A stretch of 58,998 bases of DNA from Hydrogenophaga sp. (GCA_020048405.1 JAIFMP010000054.1:1-58998), one strand, 5' to 3'. Numbered from the stretch's first letter, positions 1 through 8,928 are shown. The notes: generated by a model from the sequence alone, not told the origin. Program-made: numbers and translations.

Positions 1-109
1 TGAACTCGGCAATGTTGTCGTTGCCGTGGTAGCGCTGGCGGGCGGCGGCGAGGCGCTCGCGGATTTTGACGGACACCGGGGTGCCTGCGTCGTCGTCGGT
101 CAGAGTCAT
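1..109 (-). CDS. folE: GTP cyclohydrolase I, N-terminal part (cut by window edge)
   Basis: Only the first 36 codons are present, reading leftward from the ATG at 109 and running off the window. The peptide starts MTLTDDDAGTPVSVKIRERL and continues with a stretch ending in NDNIAEF. The PVSxKIRERLxxAR...NDNI pattern is what I know from the variable N-terminus of betaproteobacterial FolE. The family converts GTP to 7,8-dihydroneopterin triphosphate, first step of tetrahydrofolate synthesis, in the cytoplasm. The catalytic zinc-binding part lies outside the window, so the call rests on the N-terminus. The likely nudB product upstream acts on the FolE product, which supports the identification. 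Confidence 0.65.
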   Translation of the reverse strand, partial: MTLTDDDAGTPVSVKIRERLAAARQRYHGNDNIAEF

Positions 110-211
110 GTTGGGCTGCCGGTTGAGTTGGAATGTCTGCTTATCAGAAGGACTGGCATCAATGATACCACTGAGTTCATTTTGTTACCGATTCGGGCAA
201 TAGACCCTTGA

Positions 212-275
212 TTATTTATGTCTTTGAGGGTTCTAGCGCATGTTCAAAAACAGTTCTTTGCTATGTTAAATATAG
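212..275. repeat. copy of the dispersed 60-bp AT-rich element (copy 1)
   Basis: Lies in the gap between folE and clsB. It aligns without gaps to the copy at 50731-50792: TTTAT at the left, a GCGC/GCTT core in the middle and GCTAT at the right. The rest of the 110-282 gap shows no gene that I can support. Confidence 0.5.
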
Positions 276-282
276 TCATTGA

Positions 283-1542
283 TCAATACCGGTGGCCGGT
301 CATGTAGAGCAAGGCTCGCATCAAACCAAAAGCCAACCGGTCCAGAGCCCGTTGATGCCACGGTCGCTGTGAGAGCGCTCGGTGGTCCAAGGGTTCGGCA
401 TCGTTTTCCAGCGCCAACACCACGCGGTGGTGCAAATCGGTGGCAAACGCCGGGTCGGTGCTGATGACGTTGGCCTCTCGGGCCAGCAAAAGGCTCAATG
501 GATCGAGGTTGCTGGAGCCCACTGTGGCCCACCGACGGTCCACCACCGCCACTTTGGCATGCAGCGCACTCAACATGTATTCCTGCAGTTCGATGCCGCC
601 ATCCAGCAGCTGCTTGTACACCGGCCGGGCCGCGTGGTACTGCATGAAACTTTCGTATCTGCCCTGAAGCAGCACCCGAACACGAACTCCTCGTGCGGCC
701 GCGCGCAGCAAGGCCCGCCGGATGCGCCCGCCCGGTACGAAGTAGGCGTTGGCCAGCACCACTTCGTGTTGCGCCGAGTCAATGGCGGACAGGTAGGCAC
801 GTTCAATGTCGTTGCGGTGCAGCAGGTTGTCTCGCAGCACCAGTTGGGCCGTGGCCCCCTGAGGCTGGCCCGGTGGATGGGCAGACGCCTGAACGTTGGC
901 CCACGCGGTGCGAAACTCGCTGCGCCGCGCGCGGCGCAGTGCGTCCATTCGCCACCACAATTGCAGCAGCGTGAAGGCCATTGGTATCACCAACGGCCCA
1001 GTGCAACGCACCGCAAAATCAAAGCGAGGGTGCGCCAAGGGCCCCATGGAGGGGTCCAGGTGGTCATCAATCAGGTTGATGCCACCGCAATAGCCCAGCA
1101 CACCATCGATCACACAAAGCTTGCGGTGCAGCCGCCGCCAGCGGCTGGGGATCAGCAGGCCAAAGCGTCCCAGCGGAGAAAACACGCGCCATTGCACGCC
1201 CGCGCGGTCAAAACGTGTTTGCCATTCATCAGGCAAAGGGCCGGTGCCGATGCCATCGACCACCAGCCGCACGTTCAGGCCCCGCAGCGCAGCCCGCTCC
1301 AATGCCTCGGCCACGCGCAGGGCTGAACCCTCAAACTCAAAAATGTAGGTTTCCAGATGAACGGAACGTTGTGCTCCGTCCATGGCGGACACCAGATCTG
1401 CAAACAAGGCGTTGCCACCTTGCAGCAGCACCAGGCTGTGGCCTGCTTGCATCAGTGAACCCGGCCAGCGGGGCAAACTGCGCCCCGGGCTGTCTGGCGC
1501 TCGGTGCTCGGGTTTCTGGGTTGGGCCGATCACGGGTGCCAC
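283..1542 (-). CDS. clsB: Phospholipase D-family cardiolipin synthase (ClsB-like)
   Basis: 419 residues with two HKD active-site motifs: H139-x-K141-x4-D146 (context RRLHRKLCVIDG) and H328-x-K330-x4-D335 (context ALHAKVAVVD followed by GSSN). This duplicated layout without N-terminal membrane helices is that of ClsB-type enzymes, which make cardiolipin from phosphatidylglycerol and phosphatidylethanolamine at the inner membrane. The GTG start at 1542 lies 5 bases past the stop of the ybhP-like gene; an ATG at 1452 (residue 31) is a credible alternative start because the conserved part begins there. In Escherichia coli the homologues ybhP and clsB (ybhO) are also neighbours, so the pair is an old unit. 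Substrate preference cannot be read from the sequence. Confidence 0.85.
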   Translation of the reverse strand: MAPVIGPTQKPEHRAPDSPGRSLPRWPGSLMQAGHSLVLLQGGNALFADLVSAMDGAQRSVHLETYIFEFEGSALRVAEALERAALRGLNVRLVVDGIGTGPLPDEWQTRFDRAGVQWRVFSPLGRFGLLIPSRWRRLHRKLCVIDGVLGYCGGINLIDDHLDPSMGPLAHPRFDFAVRCTGPLVIPMAFTLLQLWWRMDALRRARRSEFRTAWANVQASAHPPGQPQGATAQLVLRDNLLHRNDIERAYLSAIDSAQHEVVLANAYFVPGGRIRRALLRAAARGVRVRVLLQGRYESFMQYHAARPVYKQLLDGGIELQEYMLSALHAKVAVVDRRWATVGSSNLDPLSLLLAREANVISTDPAFATDLHHRVVLALENDAEPLDHRALSQRPWHQRALDRLAFGLMRALLYMTGHRY

Positions 1543-1547
1543 GGCAG

Positions 1548-2276
1548 TCAGAGGCTGAATTCAGCGATCAACGGCAAGTGATCGGACATGCGGGCCCACG
1601 CTTTGCCGTGGGGCACCTGTGCATGCACCGGCACCAAACCCCGCACATAGATGCGGTCAAGGTGCAACACCGGCATGCGCGATGGAAACGTCGCGAGCCG
1701 AATGCCCTCGAACGTCCGCAGGTCCAGTGCAGCCATGGGCTGGTGCAGCCGGCCACCCCAGTCGTTGAAATCTCCTGCCACCACCAGCCGCTCGTCTGCT
1801 GGCACGCAGCGCGACAGGTATTGACCCAACCGCTGCACCTGCCGCTCGCGCCCCGCTGCCAACAGGCCGAGGTGCACGACCAACACATGCACAGGGGTGT
1901 TGTCCACCGCCACCTTCACGTGCAGCAAACCTCGCTGCTCAAACCGGTGGTCAGACACGTCCTCGTGTGAGATGGCCGCCACGGGCCAGCGGGTGAGTAA
2001 GGCATTGCCGTGTTCGCCGTGCCGGGTGAGCGCATTCGTTCGGTACACCGCTTCGTAGCCCTCGGGCAACAAATAGTCTGCTTGCCCCTGCTCTGGCCAC
2101 AACGGAAAACGCTGGGCCAGTTTGCGGTGGTGGCTGCGCACCTCCTGCAAACAAATGAGATCGGCATCGAACTGCTCGACCGCATGCACCAAGTTGTGGA
2201 TTTCCAACCGCTGTGCAGGCCCCAGGCCCTGCACGCCTTTGTGGATGTTGTAGGTTGCGACGCGCAGTGTGCTCAT
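1548..2276 (-). CDS. Endonuclease/exonuclease/phosphatase family protein (YbhP-like)
   Basis: 242 residues. Motifs of the EEP (DNase I-like) fold are in order: ATYNIHKG near residue 6, CLQEVR near residue 45, GDFNDW in the C-terminal half and a terminal SDHLPL. The set gives the metal-binding Asn, Glu and Asp and the catalytic His. The start at 2276 is chosen because it overlaps the nudB stop as ATGA, suggesting translational coupling; a longer open frame upstream only shadows nudB. The family includes nucleases and lipid/phosphodiesterases; lying directly before a cardiolipin synthase hints at a phospholipid-related substrate, but that is inference from synteny with ybhP-clsB. Confidence 0.8.
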   Translation of the reverse strand: MSTLRVATYNIHKGVQGLGPAQRLEIHNLVHAVEQFDADLICLQEVRSHHRKLAQRFPLWPEQGQADYLLPEGYEAVYRTNALTRHGEHGNALLTRWPVAAISHEDVSDHRFEQRGLLHVKVAVDNTPVHVLVVHLGLLAAGRERQVQRLGQYLSRCVPADERLVVAGDFNDWGGRLHQPMAALDLRTFEGIRLATFPSRMPVLHLDRIYVRGLVPVHAQVPHGKAWARMSDHLPLIAEFSL

Positions 2277-2734
2277 GCCGCGCATGATGCCAGCCTTGGC
2301 AGCTGCAGGATGGCCTCTGCATTGGAGGCCGAGCTGCAGCGGCCTGCCGCTTCGCGCCAGGGCAACCACACACAGTCGGTGTGCTCGCGCGGACTCAACA
2401 CAACGGGCATGCCCGCAGGCACGGCCAGCCCAAACAGGTGTTCGGTGTTGAACACCACACCCGGTGCATAGCGTTTCCGCCACTGAGGGTAAATCTCGTA
2501 CACATTTTCCAGGTGCCAATCGGTGAGCAAGTGGCCGGGCGCATCGGTGTGCACCCCGGTTTCTTCCCACACCTCGCGGGTGGCGGTGTGTGCCCAGGAC
2601 TCGTCAAGGTGGTCTTTCGAGCCGGTGACCGATTGCCAGAAGCCGGCATGGTCGGCCCGCTCCAGCAGCAGCACGTCCCACGCAGGGGTGTAGATCACCA
2701 CCAGGACAGATTCAGGAATTTTGTAGCTATCCAT
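2273..2734 (-). CDS. nudB: Dihydroneopterin triphosphate pyrophosphohydrolase
   Basis: 153 residues, starting MDSYKIPESVLVVIYTP. The Nudix box is complete (GSKDHLDESW then REVWEETG) and the YPQWRKRY stretch fits the NudB group. The enzyme removes pyrophosphate from 7,8-dihydroneopterin triphosphate, the step directly after FolE in folate synthesis. First of a tight minus-strand run nudB, ybhP-like, clsB, folE. Oddity: the start codon and first codons lie within a copy of the dispersed AT-rich repeat (2716-2776), so the N-terminal residues DSYKIP appear to come from the repeat. Confidence 0.9.
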   Translation of the reverse strand: MDSYKIPESVLVVIYTPAWDVLLLERADHAGFWQSVTGSKDHLDESWAHTATREVWEETGVHTDAPGHLLTDWHLENVYEIYPQWRKRYAPGVVFNTEHLFGLAVPAGMPVVLSPREHTDCVWLPWREAAGRCSSASNAEAILQLPRLASCAA

Positions 2735-2776
2735 CCAATACAGAAAAGCGTTGGAGCACTATTTCTTTATAAATTC
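2716..2776. repeat. copy of the dispersed AT-rich element (copy 2), spanning nudB start and the neighbouring stop
   Basis: Contains TAGCTAT, then AATACAGAAAAGCG, then TTTATAAATT, matching copy 3 at 16730-16793 with one base of offset. It supplies the first codons of nudB and the last codons plus the TAG stop (FIKK-stop) of the small membrane-protein gene upstream. Confidence 0.6.
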
Positions 2777-3058
2777 AGACCACTGGCGAATGGTCTTCCA
2801 CCAACCCCACAGGCGCAAACCTGCTGACAGCGTTTTGCGCGGCCGCCAGACCGCCAGCAAACCCACAGCCGCACCCACCCACAAGGGATGGTTGCGCACC
2901 CAGGCAATGCCCTGGTGCACTCGGTCTGCGGTGGACCACATGGGCTCCAACGACTGCGCGCTGGACGCCAACTGCTCGCGCAAAAGTGCGGACCGCACCA
3001 GCAAAGACTGTCGGCGCTGGGCCAGCGTGAGCGTCGGACCGGACTCTGGGGCTGACAT
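2759..3058 (-). CDS. Small YqjK-like membrane-associated protein
   Basis: 99 residues. A charged helical N-terminus (LTLAQRRQSLLVRSALLREQL) is followed by one hydrophobic segment (HPLWVGAAVGLLAVW) and a basic C-terminus. Size, the QRRxxLLxR pattern and the position after DUF883- and YqjE-type genes match YqjK in enterobacterial yqjD-yqjE-yqjK clusters. No catalytic motif is present; the role is unknown beyond presumed association with the inner membrane. The C-terminus FIKK and stop codon lie in a copy of the dispersed AT-rich repeat, so the ancestral end may have differed. Confidence 0.65.
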   Translation of the reverse strand: MSAPESGPTLTLAQRRQSLLVRSALLREQLASSAQSLEPMWSTADRVHQGIAWVRNHPLWVGAAVGLLAVWRPRKTLSAGLRLWGWWKTIRQWSEFIKK

Positions 3059-3076
3059 GGCGATTCGAGTGTGTGG

Positions 3077-3502
3077 TCAGTTGGTGCGTTGGTTGGCACC
3101 GGACAGTCGGTCACGATCGGCCCGCAACTCTGCCACGCTGGCAGAAAAAGGGGCCGCGCTGTGGTGCAGCAGCCGCCGCACCTGCCATACCGCCAAGGCA
3201 CCCACCGCCAGAAAGAGCACTGAAAATGCGGTCAGGGCCAGCAACCGGTGGCTGTCCCACAGTGCCACGGTGATCAGCACCGACAGAAACACCAACCCCA
3301 CCGCAGTGGCCACCGCCGCGACAAACAGCCACGACAGCAGCGACACCGCGTTGTGCAGTGCCTCCCGCGCCTCGACACCCAGCAACTCGATTCGCAGCTG
3401 CAAGAGTGCCAGCCCGCCATCGACCAGCACCCGCAGGTGCTGAACGAATCTCAAGGGCGACTCGCCGCTTTTCCCGGCAGAGTCCGGTTCAGACCGGGAC
3501 AT
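3077..3502 (-). CDS. YqjE/phage-holin-III family membrane protein
   Basis: 141 residues. An amphipathic N-terminal half with LALLQLRIELLGVEAREA precedes two adjacent transmembrane segments (around residues 55-80 and 88-110), then a basic tail. This is the layout of the Actinobacterial phage holin / YqjE domain family. Despite the name, chromosomal members are not known lysis proteins. It sits 17 bases after the DUF883 gene and 18 before the YqjK-like gene, consistent with one operon. Related enterobacterial genes respond to stationary phase and osmotic stress; that this applies here is inference. Confidence 0.75.
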   Translation of the reverse strand: MSRSEPDSAGKSGESPLRFVQHLRVLVDGGLALLQLRIELLGVEAREALHNAVSLLSWLFVAAVATAVGLVFLSVLITVALWDSHRLLALTAFSVLFLAVGALAVWQVRRLLHHSAAPFSASVAELRADRDRLSGANQRTN

Positions 3503-3519
3503 TCAACGGCAAGGGTGCC

Positions 3520-3840
3520 TCAACGGCGCCCGAGCAACAGTCCAACAATCAGGCCCATGCCCGCAGCCGCACCCACTGCCTTCCATGGGTGCTCGTGCAC
3601 GTAGTCGTCGGTGGCACGCGCCACCTGTTTGGTTTTGGCCACCAATGCCTCTTCTGCGTCGAGCAGCTTGTGACGTGCAGCGCGCAAGTTCTCTGACATG
3701 CGCTCGCGCAGGGCAATCACTTTGGCCTCAGTGCTGCCCGACGTGGCTTGCAGCAATTCATCGGCGTCGGTAATGACTTTTTTCAAGTCGGCCACCAGCC
3801 GTTCACGGGCTTGGGCAGTGTCAATGGTTTCAGCTGTCAT
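3520..3840 (-). CDS. DUF883 family protein (ElaB/YqjD-like)
   Basis: 106 residues: a long hydrophilic, helix-forming region (VADLKKVITDADELLQAT onward) and one C-terminal membrane helix with the GxxxGxxxG-like stretch AAGMGLIVGLLLGRR. That is the standard DUF883 layout, in which ElaB/YqjD are tail-anchored inner-membrane proteins reported to bind ribosomes in stationary phase. First gene of the three-gene yqj-like cluster, with ATG at 3840. Confidence 0.85.
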   Translation of the reverse strand: MTAETIDTAQARERLVADLKKVITDADELLQATSGSTEAKVIALRERMSENLRAARHKLLDAEEALVAKTKQVARATDDYVHEHPWKAVGAAAGMGLIVGLLLGRR

Positions 3841-3911
3841 GTGTGCTCCCGGATGGTTGAAAACTCGTGATCAGGATAGCAGCAGCGCGTCCTGACCATC
3901 CATCTGGGGGC

Positions 3912-3950
3912 AAAAATCCATGACACAAGCCACCCTTGGGCAGCTTGTGT
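3912..3950 (-). terminator. Probable rho-independent terminator after aspS
   Basis: On the minus strand, ACACAAGC (3943-3950) pairs with GCTTGTGT (3923-3930), with an inner CCCAAGGG dyad, followed a few bases later by TTTTT (3912-3916). It sits 16 bases past the aspS stop. Confidence 0.6.
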
Positions 3951-3965
3951 ACGGCCGGTCAGCCG

Positions 3966-5762
3966 TCAGGCGGCCTGGTTGACGTTGCGCAAACGGATGT
4001 GCAGTTCGCGCAACTGCTTTTCATCCACGGGGCTGGGGGCCTGCGTCAACAGGCACTGGGCACGCTGGGTTTTGGGGAAGGCAATCACGTCGCGGATGGA
4101 CTCGGCCTTGGTCATCAGCGTGATGAGGCGGTCCAGGCCAAACGCCAAGCCACCGTGGGGCGGTGCACCGTATTGCAGCGCGTCGAGCAGGAAGCCGAAC
4201 TTCTGGTCTGCGTCTTCCTTGCTGATGTTCAGCGCAGTGAACACCTTGCTTTGCACGTCCGCACGGTGAATGCGCACCGAGCCTCCGCCCAGCTCCCAGC
4301 CGTTGAGCACCATGTCGTAGGCCTTGGCAATGCACTTGCCGGGGTCGGTATCCATGTAGTCTTCGTGCCCGTCTTTGGGTGCGGTGAAGGGGTGGTGCAC
4401 GGCGTTCCAGCGGCCTTCGTCTTCGTCGTGTTCGAACATGGGGAAGTCCACCACCCACATGGGGGCCCAGCGGTCTTCGAAGAAGCCCTGCTTTTTGGCC
4501 AGTTCGCTGTGGCCGATCTTGATGCGCAGGGCACCGATGGCGTCGTTGACGACTTTGGCTTTGTCGGCACCAAAGAACAGGATGTCGCCGTTCTGCGCGC
4601 CGCTGCGCTGCAGGATGGCGGCAATCGCTGCATCGTGCAGGTTTTTGACGATGGGGCTTTGCAAGCCGTCACGGCCCTGGGCCACGTCGTTCACCTTGAT
4701 CCAGGCCAGGCCCTTGGCACCGTAGATCTTGACAAACTCGGTGTAGGCGTCGATTTCGCTGCGGCTGATGTCGCTGCCACCGGGCACGCGCAAGGCCACC
4801 ACACGGCCGTTCTTGGCTTGGGCGGGTGCGCTGAACACTTTGAAGTCCACGTCGGCCATCACATCGGTCAGCTCGGTGAATTCCAACTTCACGCGCAGGT
4901 CAGGCTTGTCGGATCCGTAGCGGTGCATGGCTTCGCTGTAGGCCATCACGGGGAACTCGCCCAGGTCCACGCCCATGGTGTTCATGAACACGGTTTTGAT
5001 CATGCCCTGGAACATGTCGCGGATGTCCTGTTCGGTCAGGAAGGACGTCTCGATATCGATCTGGGTAAATTCAGGCTGACGGTCGGCACGCAGGTCTTCG
5101 TCGCGGAAGCACTTGGTGATCTGGTAATAGCGGTCGTAGCCCGCCACCATCAGCAACTGTTTGAACAGCTGGGGAGACTGCGGCAACGCAAAGAACTGGC
5201 CGTCGTGCACGCGGCTGGGCACCAGGTAGTCGCGCGCGCCTTCAGGCGTGCTCTTGGTGAGCATGGGGGTTTCGATGTCGATGAACCCATTGGCATCCAG
5301 GAACTTGCGGACCTCCATGGCCACCTTGTAGCGCAGCATGAGGTTCTTCTGCATGTGCGGGCGGCGCAGGTCCAGCACGCGGTGCGTGAGGCGGGTGGTT
5401 TCCGACAGGTTGTCGTCGTCCATGGTGAACGGCGGCGTGACCGAAGGGTTCAACACCGTCAGCTCGTGGCACAGCACTTCGATCTTGCCGCTTTTGAGGT
5501 TGTCATTCGTAGTGCCATCGGGGCGGGCACGAACCAGGCCCTTGATCTGCACACAAAACTCGTTGCGCAGATCTTCGGCGGTTTGGAACATCTCGGGGCG
5601 ATCGGGGTCGCAAACCACCTGAACGTAACCTTCGCGATCGCGCAGGTCCACAAAAATCACGCCGCCATGGTCGCGGCGGCGGTTGACCCAGCCGCACAGG
5701 GTCACGGTCTGGCCCAGCAGGGCTTCGGTCACAAGACCGCAATAGTGGGAGCGCATTGCCAT
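3966..5762 (-). CDS. aspS: Aspartyl-tRNA synthetase
   Basis: 598 residues. The N-terminal OB fold holds the anticodon-binding region ([20 protein letters not shown]), followed by the class II core with motif 2 ([18 protein letters not shown]) and motif 3 near the C-terminus ([10 protein letters not shown]), with the bacterial GAD insertion between. Charges tRNA with aspartate in the cytoplasm; the betaproteobacterial type is often non-discriminating (also tRNA-Asn), which I cannot decide here. ATG at 5762 is chosen over an in-frame TTG at 5777 because homologues begin MRSHYCG and a GAAAGA Shine-Dalgarno sits just upstream. A terminator hairpin lies only about 20 bases ahead of the start. Confidence 0.97.
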   Translation of the reverse strand: MAMRSHYCGLVTEALLGQTVTLCGWVNRRRDHGGVIFVDLRDREGYVQVVCDPDRPEMFQTAEDLRNEFCVQIKGLVRARPDGTTNDNLKSGKIEVLCHELTVLNPSVTPPFTMDDDNLSETTRLTHRVLDLRRPHMQKNLMLRYKVAMEVRKFLDANGFIDIETPMLTKSTPEGARDYLVPSRVHDGQFFALPQSPQLFKQLLMVAGYDRYYQITKCFRDEDLRADRQPEFTQIDIETSFLTEQDIRDMFQGMIKTVFMNTMGVDLGEFPVMAYSEAMHRYGSDKPDLRVKLEFTELTDVMADVDFKVFSAPAQAKNGRVVALRVPGGSDISRSEIDAYTEFVKIYGAKGLAWIKVNDVAQGRDGLQSPIVKNLHDAAIAAILQRSGAQNGDILFFGADKAKVVNDAIGALRIKIGHSELAKKQGFFEDRWAPMWVVDFPMFEHDEDEGRWNAVHHPFTAPKDGHEDYMDTDPGKCIAKAYDMVLNGWELGGGSVRIHRADVQSKVFTALNISKEDADQKFGFLLDALQYGAPPHGGLAFGLDRLITLMTKAESIRDVIAFPKTQRAQCLLTQAPSPVDEKQLRELHIRLRNVNQAA

Positions 5763-5782
5763 GTTGTTGTCTTTCAAATCAG

Positions 5783-5806
5783 AAAAAAGCGGCCCACAAA
5801 GGGCCG
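5783..5806 (-). terminator. Terminator or attenuator hairpin between the DUF502 gene and aspS
   Basis: On the minus strand the order is CGGCCC, loop TTTGT, GGGCCG, then C and six T (5783-5788). The gap to the aspS ATG is about 20 bases, too short for a separate promoter after it, so aspS must read through it or start within the stem region. Confidence 0.75.
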
Positions 5807-5810
5807 TCGG

Positions 5811-6428
5811 TCAAACAGAAGAAGGTTTGGCACCGCCGGGCACGATCACGCCCATGGACACCACGTATGTCAGCGCTTCGTCCACACTCATGGACAGCTC
5901 GACGCAGTCTGACTTTTTCACCATCACGAAATACCCACCCGTGGGGTTGGGCGTGGTGGGAACAAACACACTGACACAATCAGCGGGCAATTTGCCCGCC
6001 ACATCTCCGCTGGGCGTGCCAGTGAGAAACGCAATGGTCCACATGCCGGGATGAGGCCACTGCACCAGCAAGGCCTGGCGAAACGCATTGCCTTTTTCGG
6101 AAAACAAGGTGTCGGAGACCTGCTTGACGCCCGAATAAATGGACCGGACCACGGGGATGCGGTGCAGCAGTGCATGCCACCAGCTCACCAGCCGGTTGCC
6201 CACGATGTTGGAAGCCAGGGCACCAATGCTGAGCACCACCACCAGAGCAAACACCACCCCGAGACCGGGAATGTGCCACCCCAGCCATTGATCGGGCTGC
6301 CAAGTGGCTGGCAATATGTGCAGGGTTTTGTCCAACGTGGACACCACCCAATCGATGACCCATAGGGTGATGATCAGTGGCACCAGCACCAGCAAGCCGG
6401 AGAACAACCATTTGCGCAAAGCAGCCAT
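5811..6428 (-). CDS. DUF502 family inner-membrane protein
   Basis: 205 residues. Begins MAALRKWLFSGLLVLVPLII, with two N-terminal membrane segments (about residues 8-30 and 60-85), then a soluble domain with NPTGGYFVMV, a signature stretch of DUF502 (COG2928). The function of the family is not established; plant homologues are called LCV/COV. ATG at 6428 is preferred to longer forms because these only shadow the neighbouring zinc-ribbon gene, which ends 10 bases upstream. The order FmdB, DUF502, aspS is common in betaproteobacteria. Confidence 0.85.
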   Translation of the reverse strand: MAALRKWLFSGLLVLVPLIITLWVIDWVVSTLDKTLHILPATWQPDQWLGWHIPGLGVVFALVVVLSIGALASNIVGNRLVSWWHALLHRIPVVRSIYSGVKQVSDTLFSEKGNAFRQALLVQWPHPGMWTIAFLTGTPSGDVAGKLPADCVSVFVPTTPNPTGGYFVMVKKSDCVELSMSVDEALTYVVSMGVIVPGGAKPSSV

Positions 6429-6438
6429 CAGAACAATC

Positions 6439-6756
6439 TCAGTGGCACGCACAGGAGCCGCCACAGGGCGTGGCAGCGGGTGCGGAGGCGTTTGCCTCAG
6501 GCGCAGCGGCAGGAGCTGACTCCCCAGCTGCAGGAGCACCGGTGGCCGCTGCCGCAGTCGCAGCAGCACCGCTACCGCCACGGAAATCGGTGGCGTACCA
6601 GCCCGACCCCTTGAGCTGGAAACCGGCGGCAGTGAGCTGCTTGGAGAATGTCTCGGCCCCGCAATGGGGGCACGTGGTCAGAGGTGCATCTGACATCTTT
6701 TGCAAAACGTCTTTGGCATGTCCACAAGACCCGCATTTGTACGCATAAATAGGCAT
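6439..6756 (-). CDS. FmdB family zinc-ribbon protein
   Basis: 105 residues. The N-terminus MPIYAYKCGSCGH with a second pair TTCPHCG about 30 residues later is the four-cysteine zinc ribbon of the FmdB/CxxC_CXXC_SSSS family. The conserved GSGWYATDF motif follows, then a low-complexity alanine-rich tail ending CGGSCACH, with extra Cys and His that may bind metal. ATG at 6756 is chosen because the family starts MPIYxYxC. Proposed role is regulatory, by analogy with FmdB of Methylophilus; the real function is unknown. Confidence 0.9.
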   Translation of the reverse strand: MPIYAYKCGSCGHAKDVLQKMSDAPLTTCPHCGAETFSKQLTAAGFQLKGSGWYATDFRGGSGAAATAAAATGAPAAGESAPAAAPEANASAPAATPCGGSCACH

Positions 6757-6835
6757 AAAGCTTGAACCCGGTGGGAAAGTCGACAAAACCGGAAATTATA
6801 GGTTGCAGGCCTCGTTTCAAGGCCGCCAGGAACTC

Positions 6836-8392
6836 TCAGAGCCAGCGAAGGTGCAGATACACCTGCATGGCCAGAATGCCGAGCACGAAGCCCAGTCCGG
6901 CATAGATCACTGCCTGCAACAGGCGGTTTGTGCGCCGTTGTTCTGACAACAAAGCCAGCAACTCCTCTGAGTGCTCCGGGTGGGCCTGCCTTTGCAGGGC
7001 GGCGTGCAACAACCTGGGCAGTGCTGGAAGCAACTTGGCGTACTGCGGTGCTTCGGCTTTGAGTTGCTGCCACAACCTTTCAGGGCCGACCTGCTCAAGC
7101 ATCCACTTTTCGAGGAATGGCTTGGCGGTGCTCCACAGGTCCAAGTCGGGGTCCAACTGACGACCAAGCCCTTCGATATTGAGCAGGGTTTTCTGCAATA
7201 GAACGAGCTGAGGCTGGATCTCGACATGGAAACGACGCGAGGTCTGGAACAGGCGCATCAGCACCATGCCCAATGAAATTTCCTTCAGTGGCCGGTCAAA
7301 GTAAGGTTCACACACGGCCCGGATGGCAGCCTCGAGTTCGTCCACACGTGTATCGCCGGGGACCCAACCCGATTCAATGTGCAACTCGGCCACACGTTTG
7401 TAGTCACGCTGGAAGAATGCCGTGAAATTCTGCGCCAAGTACTCTTTGTCGAACTCGGTGAGCGTGCCGACGATCCCGAAATCCAGCGAAATGTAACGAC
7501 CAAACGTTTCCGGTGCCAGACTGACCTGTATGTTCCCCGGGTGCATGTCTGCGTGGAAAAAGCCATCGCGAAACACCTGAGTGAAAAACAGGGTCACGCC
7601 GTCGCGGGCCAGTTTTTTGATGTCCACCCCAGCCGCGCGCAGGCGCTCGATCTGGCTGATGGGCACACCCGTCATGCGCTGCATCACCATCACATCGGCG
7701 TGGCAATAGTCCCACACCATCTCGGGGATGAGCACCAGGTTCAGGTCCTGCATGTTGCGGCGCAGCTGGGCCGCACTCGAAGCCTCTCGCAGCAGGTCCA
7801 GTTCGTCGTGCAGGTATTTGTCAAACTCGGCCACCACTTCTCGGGGCTTGAGCCGCCGCCCATCTGCGGACAGCCGCTCCACCCAACCTGCCATCACACG
7901 CATGAGCCCCAGGTCTTTTTCAATGACCGGCAACATGTTGGGGCGCAACACCTTGACCGCCACTTCCCGCCCGGTGGACAACACGGCAAAGTGGACCTGA
8001 GCGATGGAGGCGCTGGCGACCGGCGTGCGGTCGAACTGCGCAAACACCTGGTCAACCGGCCTTCCAAACGCGCGCTCAATGGTGGCCACGGCCACTTCAC
8101 TGGAGAAGGGCGGCACCCTGTCCTGCAAGCGTGCAAGTTCGTCAGCGATGTCCGGCGGCAGCAAATCTCGCCGGGTGGACAACACCTGCCCAAACTTGAC
8201 AAAAATCGGGCCCAACGATTCCAGAGCCAGGCGCAGGCGCTCTCCACGGGGTTGCTCCAGTTTTCTGCCCAGACGGCTGAGCCGGGTCAGCCGCTGAAGC
8301 CACGGGTGCGAAAAGCTCGAAAGAACAAGCTCGTCCAGCCCATGGCGTAGCACCACCCACAGGATGAACAGGCCGCGAACAAACCGAGTCAT
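6836..8392 (-). CDS. ubiB: UbiB, atypical kinase-like protein of ubiquinone biosynthesis
   Basis: 518 residues. Carries the UbiB/ADCK signature: [11 protein letters not shown] (KxGQ motif, about residue 65), the Ala-rich nucleotide loop [10 protein letters not shown], the catalytic HADMHPGN loop and DFG (ISLDFGIVG), and a C-terminal hydrophobic pair of segments ([19 protein letters not shown]). UbiB is needed for ubiquinone synthesis and is thought to help extract or move lipid precursors using ATPase rather than protein kinase activity. ATG at 8392 overlaps the ubiJ stop by 4 bases. With ubiJ and ubiE close by, this is a ubiquinone cluster. Confidence 0.95.
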   Translation of the reverse strand: MTRFVRGLFILWVVLRHGLDELVLSSFSHPWLQRLTRLSRLGRKLEQPRGERLRLALESLGPIFVKFGQVLSTRRDLLPPDIADELARLQDRVPPFSSEVAVATIERAFGRPVDQVFAQFDRTPVASASIAQVHFAVLSTGREVAVKVLRPNMLPVIEKDLGLMRVMAGWVERLSADGRRLKPREVVAEFDKYLHDELDLLREASSAAQLRRNMQDLNLVLIPEMVWDYCHADVMVMQRMTGVPISQIERLRAAGVDIKKLARDGVTLFFTQVFRDGFFHADMHPGNIQVSLAPETFGRYISLDFGIVGTLTEFDKEYLAQNFTAFFQRDYKRVAELHIESGWVPGDTRVDELEAAIRAVCEPYFDRPLKEISLGMVLMRLFQTSRRFHVEIQPQLVLLQKTLLNIEGLGRQLDPDLDLWSTAKPFLEKWMLEQVGPERLWQQLKAEAPQYAKLLPALPRLLHAALQRQAHPEHSEELLALLSEQRRTNRLLQAVIYAGLGFVLGILAMQVYLHLRWL

Positions 8393-8928
8393 GGGGCCGT
8401 AGCCCGTGGCGCTGCGGTGGGCGCGGTGGGGTGCCAACGGGCCACAAAAGTCCTCACGCCGTCGGCGGCCAGCCCCGCTGAGCGCACCAGAGTGGCTGCG
8501 GGCACATCACCCAACACCCGTGCCAAGTCGTCTTCCAGGTCCCAGCGCAGGTTGTCTACCAGCCAAGCCACCTCGGCAGCCAACAGCACATCGCCTTCGA
8601 TATTGACCGAAGGCTTTTCTCCCTTGAGCACGGTTTGCAACACATCAGGCAAACCGGTTTGTGTGAGAGTGACGGTGAGATCGGACGAGGTGACCCCACC
8701 TTTGAGGGCACCCAGCGGGCGCTCAAGCAACCCGGCGGGCGTGGCTGTCAGGGACAGATCAAACCGCCCCCACACCAAGCGCGCTGTTTTGCCATGCTGT
8801 CTGCGCACGCGCTCTTGTGCCTGTGGCTCTTGGGACAACACGTGGTTGATGAGCAGCACGACACGGTTTTGAATTTCGTCCACCACCCAAGGGGGTGGCT
8901 GAAACGCGTTGACCAGGTTTTGAAGCAT
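8389..8928 (-). CDS. ubiJ: UbiJ, SCP2-domain ubiquinone accessory factor
   Basis: 179 residues. The body has the SCP2-like lipid-binding pattern with a conserved mid-segment ([12 protein letters not shown], then [10 protein letters not shown]) and [13 protein letters not shown]. It matches the UbiJ (former YigP) family in size and in its place directly before ubiB. UbiJ binds ubiquinone intermediates and, with UbiK, organises the soluble Ubi complex. ATGA overlap with ubiB suggests coupled translation. The alanine/proline-rich C-terminus is unconserved. Confidence 0.85.
   Translation of the reverse strand: MLQNLVNAFQPPPWVVDEIQNRVVLLINHVLSQEPQAQERVRRQHGKTARLVWGRFDLSLTATPAGLLERPLGALKGGVTSSDLTVTLTQTGLPDVLQTVLKGEKPSVNIEGDVLLAAEVAWLVDNLRWDLEDDLARVLGDVPAATLVRSAGLAADGVRTFVARWHPTAPTAAPRATAP

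Noticed and set aside
3077-3502. Reading the holin-family protein as a prophage remnant
   Set aside because: It sits in a chromosomal yqjD-yqjE-yqjK-like cluster with no phage neighbours.
3936-5912. 658-codon open frame on the plus strand opposite aspS
   Set aside because: It mirrors aspS exactly; the composition (His, Val, Gln-rich) is what antisense of a GC3-biased gene gives, and there is no ribosome site.
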